Shown here: in pieces, positions 15,551 through 20,765 of the stretch | How positions within the stretch are numbered: the stretch's first letter is position 1 | Layout of the letters: every line of letters starts with the position of its first letter | From: Gammaproteobacteria bacterium | GTDB lineage: Bacteria > Pseudomonadota > Gammaproteobacteria > Pseudomonadales > Oleiphilaceae | Direction: 5' to 3' | Assembly: GCA_003695085.1 (NCBI GenBank) | Contig: RFIV01000145.1 | Coordinates: forward strand, 1 to 20,765 | Length of the DNA: 20,765 nt | Program-made: the position numbers and the translations under genes | Notes under the pieces: generated by a model | Databases searched by the model: none | The model's input: only the letters and a program-made list of their open reading frames with translations | What the model was told of the DNA's origin: nothing

Positions 15551-16312
15551 ATGTCCTATATTCTCGATGCGCTGAAAAAGTCCGAACGCGAGCGGCGTGA
15601 TGAGGCACTGCCCGATCCGCTCATACCCGGTGGACTGGGGCTGCGCAGACGTCGCCGTTCATCCGTTTTGCCCCTGGTCGTTCTGGTGATTGGAGTGGGT
15701 GCGCTTGCCAGCGGGCTGACCTTCTGGTGGGTGGGTCGCACGGTTCAAATGGCACCGGCCGACGCTTCAGGCACGCAGCCCTCCCAGAACGTGCCGGCCC
15801 CATACAGTGCCCCGCAGCGTGACGTGTCACGGACTCAGTCACAGCCCACCGCACAACCTGTCCATGGCGACGCTTCAGAGCCGGTACTGACTTCCTCGCA
15901 GCCTGCAGAGGAGGGCCCAACACCCACTGATGAAAAAGCGGATCAGGATCGGCCTTTGCTTATCGAGCCCGGAAAGAAGCCTCGCTATCTGGACAGGGCG
16001 TCCGACGAGATGGCCGGCACTGTATCTGCGGGCCAGACAACCGAAATTCCGGTACAGACGCGTGAAGTACCCGTTTTGAGCGAACTGCCGTTGAGTTTTC
16101 AGCGGCGCGTACCCAATCTGACCTTCAACAGCCACATCTACAGTCCGGATGCCACAGCCAGCCGCGTCATGATCAACAACCTTTACCTCAGACCGGGTCA
16201 GTCGGTAGCGGGCATGCGCCTGGTCGCCGTGACCGAGGAGGGCGTGGTACTGGAACTGGACGGAACCCGGTTCCGTGTGCCGGTAGTCCGTGACTGGGTG
16301 CGTCCCGAGTAA
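15551..16312 (+). CDS. gspB: GspB/ExeB: type II secretion accessory membrane protein
   Basis: The 253-residue protein has the stereotyped N-terminus MSYILDALKKSERERR, a short basic stretch, one transmembrane helix (about 38-62) and a long Pro/Ser/Thr/Gln-rich linker (about 70-180). The C-terminal T2SSB domain (about 190-252) shows LTFNSHIYS, ASRVMINN, LRPGQSV and GVVLELDGTRFRVPV. GspB-type proteins pair with GspA in the inner membrane, and the C-terminal domain is thought to contact the secretin in the periplasm. The start is two bases after the gspA stop, so translation is probably coupled. dinG starts four bases after its stop, although no shared function is known. Assignment rests on domain order and linkage and is strong. 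Confidence 0.9.
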   Translation: MSYILDALKKSERERRDEALPDPLIPGGLGLRRRRRSSVLPLVVLVIGVGALASGLTFWWVGRTVQMAPADASGTQPSQNVPAPYSAPQRDVSRTQSQPTAQPVHGDASEPVLTSSQPAEEGPTPTDEKADQDRPLLIEPGKKPRYLDRASDEMAGTVSAGQTTEIPVQTREVPVLSELPLSFQRRVPNLTFNSHIYSPDATASRVMINNLYLRPGQSVAGMRLVAVTEEGVVLELDGTRFRVPVVRDWVRPE

Positions 16313-16316
16313 GCGC

Positions 16317-18461
16317 ATGTTGAACGAAACCACCAAGTCAGCGATTCAGTCCGCCTACAGCCAGTACATTCAGGGACGCAAGCTCAGGCCCCGGCGCGGT
16401 CAAAGGGAAATGATCGGTCATATTGCACGGTATCTGGGCAATATCGAAGTGGATGGAGAGGGCCGCCGCATCTCTGATGCTTCAGTGTGTGTGGTGGAGG
16501 CGGGTACCGGTACCGGCAAGACCTTGGGCTATCTGTTGCCCTCCGTCATCATGGCGCGTGAGTCTGGCAAGACGCTCGTCGTGTCGACGGCGACGGTCAA
16601 TCTTCAGCAACAGATCCTGGAGCAGGAGATTCCCTTGCTCATTGGTGAAGGCGGACTCGAGATTCGCGTGGCCCTGGCGAAGGGGCGACAGCGTTACCTG
16701 TGCCTGCACAAGCTGGAGCAATGGGTGGAAGCCGGTGATGACCAGACTCTGCCCCTCTTTGCTGCAGAGTCCGTCGACGGCACACTGGATCCTGAAACCG
16801 CCCGAGAGCTGATGGCCTGGGTGCTGGATCAGGGCTGGGACGGCGATCTGGATGCCGCCCCCGGTGAGATTGGTACGGATATCCGCACGCAAATCACCAC
16901 AGATCACCGCCAATGCCTGAACCGAAACTGCCAGCACTTCTTCCACTGCCCGTATTTCAAGGCCAAGAACCAGGCCGAGCAGGCGCATATCATTGTGGCC
17001 AACCATGATCTGGTTTTTGCCGACCTGGCACTGGGCGGTGGGGTCGTGTTGCCCGCACCGGAGGATACCCTGTATGTCTTCGACGAAGCGCATCACCTGG
17101 CCGACAAGGCCTTGTCCCACTTTGGCGGCATGGCCGGCCTTGAGGCGGCACAGCGAACCTTGCGCCAGCTTTCACGTACGGTCTCCGGCATGCTCACCGA
17201 GATTGGTTGGGATGATGCGCTGAGCGGACATCTGGCCAACCTGCCGTCCAGCAGCCTCGAGGCGGGGCGCCTGCTGGAGAGTTTGCACGTGTTGGCGGAA
17301 TCCGAGCTTCAGGACGGCGAGGTGCTCCGCTATCCCATGGGCGTGATCGCCGCGCAGCTCAGAGAACCTTTGGTCCACCTGGCAGAAGCCAGCGCAGACG
17401 TGCTGGAAACACTGGGGCAGGTGACCCGTAGGCTGCGAGGCATGATGGAGGGAGACAGCCTGACCACCGCCCAACGTACGGCATTGGAAAGTGCCCTGAT
17501 GACCCTCGGGCCACTAGAAGGGCAGCTGCAGGCGCAGACTGACGTTTGGATAGGCTGGGCCCGTGCACCGGTCGATGAAACAGAGCTGGACGAGGGCACT
17601 CCGACCGCGCGCTGGATGCAACTGAGCCCGTCCGGAGAGGATATACAATTGTGCGTCAGTCCCACGTCGGCGGCAGGCTTTCTCATGGAGCGTCTGTGGC
17701 AACGTTGCTGGGGTGCCATACTGGCGTCTGCGACGCTTAGCGTAGGGGGGGACTTCAAGCGCTTTCAGGCCGCGACAGGCTTGCCGGAAGCCAGCACAGC
17801 CATCTCGTTACCAAGCCCGTTCAACTATCAGGAGCGGGCGGTGCTGAACCTCTGGCGTACGCGGCATCTGCCGTCGGAAGATCCGGCTTATCTGGATGAG
17901 TTGGCCGAACAGGTCAGCTGGATACTGGACCAGGGAGAACCGACGCTGGTGTTATTCAATTCCCGACGGCACATGCAGGCCATCCATGAGCGCCTGAGTG
18001 ACCGGCCCTGGCATGGCGCCATAACGGTGCAGGGAGAGATCAGTCGCCATCGCCAGATTGAACAGCACAAGGCTCGGGTTGAAGCCGGTGAGCGCACCAT
18101 CCTCTTTGGCCTCGCCAGCTTTGCGGAAGGATTGGATCTGCCGGGGGAGCTGCTGACACATGTGGTCATTACGCGGTTACCCTTTTCCGTTCCCGATGAT
18201 CCGGTGGATGAGACCTTTGCCGAATGGTTGGAACGCCGGGGTGGGAATGCCTTCTACAGCATTGCCGTTCCGGATGCCTGCCTGAAGATGGTGCAGGCCT
18301 GCGGAAGATTGATGCGCTCCGAGTCGGACAGCGGACAGATCTCCATTCTTGATGGCCGATTGCTGACACGGCGATATGGCAATCGTATTCTGGCTGCGCT
18401 TCCTCCCTATCGTCGCCAGATACTGGATGTCAGCATGTTGGCCAACCAGGCCGACGCCTGA
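16317..18461 (+). CDS. dinG: DinG-type ATP-dependent DNA helicase (Fe-S, XPD-like)
   Basis: The 714-residue protein matches E. coli DinG (716 residues), a 5'-3' DNA helicase that resolves R-loops and other structures at stalled forks. Walker A is EAGTGTGKT (61-69) and the DEAH box is FDEAHH (255-260). The iron-sulfur cluster ligands are all present: Cys129 in RQRYLC, then Cys200, Cys205 and Cys211 in the stretch RQCLNRNCQHFFHC, with the same spacing as in E. coli DinG. Near the C-terminus QACGRLMRSESDSG is helicase motif VI. ATG 16317 is preferred over an in-frame GTG at 16290, which would overlap gspB, because it aligns with the E. coli N-terminus and has a GAG-type site upstream. It is the third gene of the gspA-gspB cluster. 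I see no LexA box at this gene, so SOS control is not apparent. Confidence 0.93.
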   Translation: MLNETTKSAIQSAYSQYIQGRKLRPRRGQREMIGHIARYLGNIEVDGEGRRISDASVCVVEAGTGTGKTLGYLLPSVIMARESGKTLVVSTATVNLQQQILEQEIPLLIGEGGLEIRVALAKGRQRYLCLHKLEQWVEAGDDQTLPLFAAESVDGTLDPETARELMAWVLDQGWDGDLDAAPGEIGTDIRTQITTDHRQCLNRNCQHFFHCPYFKAKNQAEQAHIIVANHDLVFADLALGGGVVLPAPEDTLYVFDEAHHLADKALSHFGGMAGLEAAQRTLRQLSRTVSGMLTEIGWDDALSGHLANLPSSSLEAGRLLESLHVLAESELQDGEVLRYPMGVIAAQLREPLVHLAEASADVLETLGQVTRRLRGMMEGDSLTTAQRTALESALMTLGPLEGQLQAQTDVWIGWARAPVDETELDEGTPTARWMQLSPSGEDIQLCVSPTSAAGFLMERLWQRCWGAILASATLSVGGDFKRFQAATGLPEASTAISLPSPFNYQERAVLNLWRTRHLPSEDPAYLDELAEQVSWILDQGEPTLVLFNSRRHMQAIHERLSDRPWHGAITVQGEISRHRQIEQHKARVEAGERTILFGLASFAEGLDLPGELLTHVVITRLPFSVPDDPVDETFAEWLERRGGNAFYSIAVPDACLKMVQACGRLMRSESDSGQISILDGRLLTRRYGNRILAALPPYRRQILDVSMLANQADA

Positions 18462-18515
18462 AAGACGCAATACTGAGCGCCCCTTCTCCTTTTGCTTCCA
18501 GCGTGCCTGCGGCAT

Positions 18516-18548
18516 AAAAAAAGGCGATCCGTCCTTCGACCGATCGCC
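18516..18548 (-). terminator. Intrinsic terminator downstream of the MalT-like gene
   Basis: GGCGATC (18523-18529) pairs with GATCGCC (18542-18548); after one C-C mismatch GTC (18531-18533) pairs with GAC (18538-18540) around a 4-base loop. On the minus strand the stem is followed at once by seven T residues (18522-18516). That is a strong Rho-independent terminator for transcripts coming from the right. On the plus strand the T-tract is absent, so it is not an efficient terminator for dinG. Confidence 0.8.
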
Positions 18549-18592
18549 ATGCATCAGGGCAGTGTGGGTTAGGGAGGCCCCGACTGAAAGGA

Positions 18593-18627
18593 GAAAACGA
18601 TTCGAAAGGCCGTACGAATTCGTTTTC
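18593..18627. promoter_or_regulatory. Long imperfect hairpin in the convergent region
   Basis: GAAAACGATTCG (18593-18604) pairs with CGAATTCGTTTTC (18615-18627) with a one-base bulge and a 10-base loop. It can form on transcripts from either strand. It lacks a clean T-tract outside the stem. It may be a bidirectional terminator or the 5' stem of a small RNA. Confidence 0.55.
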
Positions 18628-18673
18628 TGGATTCTATATTAGTGAAGGAGGGGGCGTAGTTTAATCGTTCCAA

Positions 18674-18714
18674 GGGACTATTTTGGGGATTAAAAAGTAG
18701 ATATGAAGGGACTA
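18674..18714 (+). repeat. Three GGGAYTA heptamers
   Basis: GGGACTA (18674-18680), GGGATTA (18686-18692) and GGGACTA (18708-18714) lie in the same orientation with start-to-start distances of 12 and 22 bases, near one and two helical turns. The first and third extend to identical AAGGGACTA. They could be a regulator-binding array, or the exposed GGA motifs of an RNA. The pattern is short and may be chance. Confidence 0.45.
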
Positions 18715-18731
18715 CAAAGTATTAATTGGGC

Positions 18732-20765
18732 TTATTTTTCCGTGGAGATGAGGCCTGAATCCCGGGCAATGCGCACAGCTTCAGTGCGGTTGCGAGCGCC
18801 TATCTTGCTGTAGATGTTACGAATATGGGCCTTGACGGTCGCACCTGCAAGGTGAAGCCTCGCTGCGATTTCCTTGTTCGCCAGGCCATCGGCAACCAGA
18901 CCGAGGACTTCGAGTTCACGTTTGCTCAGAGTGTCTGTGGAAAGAGGTTGCGCGCCTGAGCGTTTTTCGGATGCCGGCCTCGACAGGTCGTAAGCCAGAA
19001 GCTGCGCCGCCACCTGCCCCAATAGTGCATCATCGGCCATCGCTGACAATTCTTCGCGAATAAAAGGCCGGAATTGCACCAAGGGAAAAACCAGATCATT
19101 GGTTGCGGCCATTTCAACACACTGGCGTACGCTTTCCAGTCGCTCGGAAAGCTCATCTGCCAGGCAGGCCTGTACCGCGCGAGCCGTGATATGGTGAGCG
19201 AGAAAACGGTGCGTACGTGCCTGATCAGCCAGTTGAGTAGCGAGGTCAAGGGCTGCAGAACGCTGCCCGTCAAAGAGAGCGAGCAGGCACCTGGCCTCCA
19301 GCCACTCAAGCTGATCCAGTGGATGTGCTGGCGTCGGCGTTCTGTGCTTTCGAAGCTGATCAAGCGCCTCCCTCAGTCGCCCGAGTTGCAGGAGGCACTT
19401 GATTCGGAGTGCTTCAACGGGTGGGGCGGGGACGGTGAAACGACTCCCGTGACGATTGGCGATGTCCTGCGCTTCATCGAGGCAACTCAGTGCCATGTCT
19501 GCTTGCTGGCTGTGCAGGTGCCAGACTGCTTCAGCGTACCAGGTCATGGCCTGATGGCCAGACTCGGCGCCTGAGATATAGCGCTTCATCGAGGCGAGCG
19601 CATGCCACGCAAGTTGCAGGTCGCCCTGCAAGGCGTGGAGGCGCACCCGGGCCGAGTTCCGCCAGCACGATACCAGATCCGGAACCTGGCCGCCCGAGTG
19701 AAAGTCCTCCAGCCAGATATCAGTGTCCTTGAGCAGGTTCCTGGCGCGTATGGCTTCGCCACGGATACTGTGCAGCCATAGCAGCAAGCCGCTGGCCGAA
19801 AGCACGGTGCTGTACCGTCCCTCCAGCTTGGCATGTGTCAGCGCATCCAGACACAGGGTTTCGCTCTCTTCGAGTGCGCCCTGCCAGTAATAGGCCGTTG
19901 CCAGACCAAAGAATGCCACCGATCTCACCGGCACCGACTGGTGTCGCAGGCGTTCCAGGGCATCCCGCGCCGCTTCACCCCGGCCGAGCTCCTTTGGCGA
20001 ACGCGTCATCATGTCCAGTAGTGTCAGCTCGTCCTCGGGCAGAGCCACCTGTCCCTCCCGGGCACGCAGGCGGCGAATTTCGCGGGCCAGATCGGCACGT
20101 CGGTCCGCATAGAAAAGTGCCCAGAGCCGCAGGCGTGTGAGATCTTCGGTGCGCCCACGCAATTCGGGCAGTGCATCCAGAAAGGTCAGTACGTGCAGAT
20201 GATACCCCTGCTTGAGAAACTGCTGGCCATGGCACGCCAGTTCGTGTTCCAGCCTGTCCCAGTCGTGTCGCTTGCACAGGTAGCTGCACCGGGCCAGAGG
20301 CTGATCAAGCGTGACCAGCGCCTCATCCAGTGTTTCCAGCCACCCCGTCCGAGCCGCATCGGGCTGTTCGGGGCCGGTCAGCACTTCATTCAACAGCGGG
20401 TGAAACTGGCGGCCATAAGGTCCGTCTGTCAGCAGAGCAGCCAGAATTTCCAGTACACCTGGCAGCATGCGTTTCTCGGCGTCGCTCAGCGGCATGGCCT
20501 CCAGCCATGGCGACTCAAGGGCCGGAAGCCAGGCCAGTCGATGAGCCAGTGTGCGCGTCGGCTCAGGCCAACTGTCAATGATTTCTTCCTTCAGAAACCG
20601 GTGGACCCAGACTCGTGCACGCGCCTGTCCCGCCTGCAGTGATCGCAGATAGAGTGCGGCCGGCCCAATCCAGCCACTCAGCCAGCGTGCAGCCTCATGA
20701 CTCTCCTGTCGGCTCAGCCCGCCCTGTTCCCGCATCCAATGTGAAAGTTCTTCGTCCTCCCACCA
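18732..20765 (-). CDS. MalT-like LuxR-family transcriptional regulator (N-terminal part outside window)
   Basis: The open frame enters from the right edge without a stop, so the true start and the expected NTP-binding domain are outside the window; 677 codons plus stop are visible. The first visible residues (SHWMREQGGLSRQESHEA, then RWLSGWIGPAALYLRSL) resemble the winged-helix region that follows the ATPase in MalT-type regulators. A long helical, TPR-like repeat region follows, which in MalT binds the inducer. The last about 69 residues form a LuxR-type helix-turn-helix with LSKRELEVLGLVADGL, NKEIAARLHLAGATVKAHI and NIYSKIGARNRTEAV. It probably activates transcription on sensing an unknown small molecule. 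A strong terminator lies about 180 bases beyond its stop. Target genes cannot be named; AlkS-like and other MalT-family regulators share this architecture. Confidence 0.85.
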   Translation of the reverse strand, partial: WWEDEELSHWMREQGGLSRQESHEAARWLSGWIGPAALYLRSLQAGQARARVWVHRFLKEEIIDSWPEPTRTLAHRLAWLPALESPWLEAMPLSDAEKRMLPGVLEILAALLTDGPYGRQFHPLLNEVLTGPEQPDAARTGWLETLDEALVTLDQPLARCSYLCKRHDWDRLEHELACHGQQFLKQGYHLHVLTFLDALPELRGRTEDLTRLRLWALFYADRRADLAREIRRLRAREGQVALPEDELTLLDMMTRSPKELGRGEAARDALERLRHQSVPVRSVAFFGLATAYYWQGALEESETLCLDALTHAKLEGRYSTVLSASGLLLWLHSIRGEAIRARNLLKDTDIWLEDFHSGGQVPDLVSCWRNSARVRLHALQGDLQLAWHALASMKRYISGAESGHQAMTWYAEAVWHLHSQQADMALSCLDEAQDIANRHGSRFTVPAPPVEALRIKCLLQLGRLREALDQLRKHRTPTPAHPLDQLEWLEARCLLALFDGQRSAALDLATQLADQARTHRFLAHHITARAVQACLADELSERLESVRQCVEMAATNDLVFPLVQFRPFIREELSAMADDALLGQVAAQLLAYDLSRPASEKRSGAQPLSTDTLSKRELEVLGLVADGLANKEIAARLHLAGATVKAHIRNIYSKIGARNRTEAVRIARDSGLISTEK

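Larger units (their letters stand above)
18462..18731. other. Convergent non-coding region with AT-rich core
   Basis: This is the longest gap in the window, between the ends of dinG and the MalT-like gene. It has no convincing gene on either strand. It contains a minus-strand intrinsic terminator, a second imperfect hairpin and an AT-rich part (about 18630-18731) with three GGGAYTA heptamers. The base composition of that part is clearly different from the GC-rich genes around it. It could be a long 3' untranslated region, a small RNA locus or a relic of foreign DNA. Confidence 0.6.

Noticed and set aside
18523..18548. Terminator of dinG on the plus strand
   Set aside because: The stem is strong, but the run of seven A precedes it on this strand and no T-tract follows, so it works as an intrinsic terminator only on the minus strand.
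18590..18658. Possible tiny gene with AAGGAG followed by an ATT codon in the convergent gap
   Set aside because: The spacing looks like a ribosome binding site, but there is no ATG, GTG or TTG at the right place, and the 20-residue product is not recognisable.
1..20765. Defence island, phage, CRISPR or integron content
   Set aside because: No nuclease, transposase, integrase, repeat-spacer pattern or toxin-antitoxin pair was seen; HrpA and DinG are housekeeping helicases here, not parts of a defence cluster.

Overview
The window looks like ordinary chromosome from a GC-rich gammaproteobacterium. HrpA, DinG, MlaA, a GspA/GspB pair, a long FabH-like synthase and a DUF3336-patatin lipase together recall marine or Pseudomonas-like Gammaproteobacteria, but the genus cannot be named from sequence reading alone. 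No phage genes, transposases, CRISPR arrays, tRNA or rRNA genes were seen. Genes are tightly packed, and most starts have a recognisable ribosome binding site or family-typical N-terminus.

Layout, left to right. At 1-1798 a minus-strand operon encodes an isochorismatase-family hydrolase, a YeaD-type hexose-6-phosphate mutarotase and the start of an HDOD signalling protein, which runs off the left edge. A divergent promoter region at 1799-1944 separates it from a plus-strand run: a haloalkane dehalogenase (1945-2847), a membrane-bound c-di-GMP enzyme with a periplasmic binding domain (2900-5941), the DEAH RNA helicase HrpA (5997-9713) and a FabH-like ketoacyl synthase (9812-10933). The synthase overlaps, tail to tail, a minus-strand hotdog thioesterase (10924-11358). 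Divergently, mlaA (11527-12234) and a patatin phospholipase (12326-13807) follow. Then comes a tight gspA-gspB-dinG cluster (13872-18461). After a 270-bp convergent non-coding region, the C-terminal two thirds or so of a large MalT-like LuxR regulator occupies 18732-20765 on the minus strand and leaves the window at its N-terminal side.

Functional themes. The stretch 9.8-13.8 kb is a lipid neighbourhood: acyl-chain initiation, acyl-CoA thioester cleavage, outer-membrane lipid asymmetry and phospholipid hydrolysis. gspA-gspB is an accessory module of type II secretion that works at the peptidoglycan to place the secretin; the rest of the gsp operon is not in the window. HDOD and GGDEF-EAL proteins point to environmental signalling.

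I did not find a clearly new multi-gene system. The least explained DNA is the AT-rich convergent region at 18462-18731. It contains a strong minus-strand intrinsic terminator, a second long hairpin, three GGGAYTA heptamers and unusually many GGA triplets. It may be a long 3' untranslated region or a small RNA locus. Smaller oddities are an operator-like inverted repeat before the isochorismatase gene, a hairpin between the mutarotase and HDOD genes, competing hairpins before mlaA, an MlaA without a lipobox cysteine and an HrpA lacking its usual N-terminal extension.
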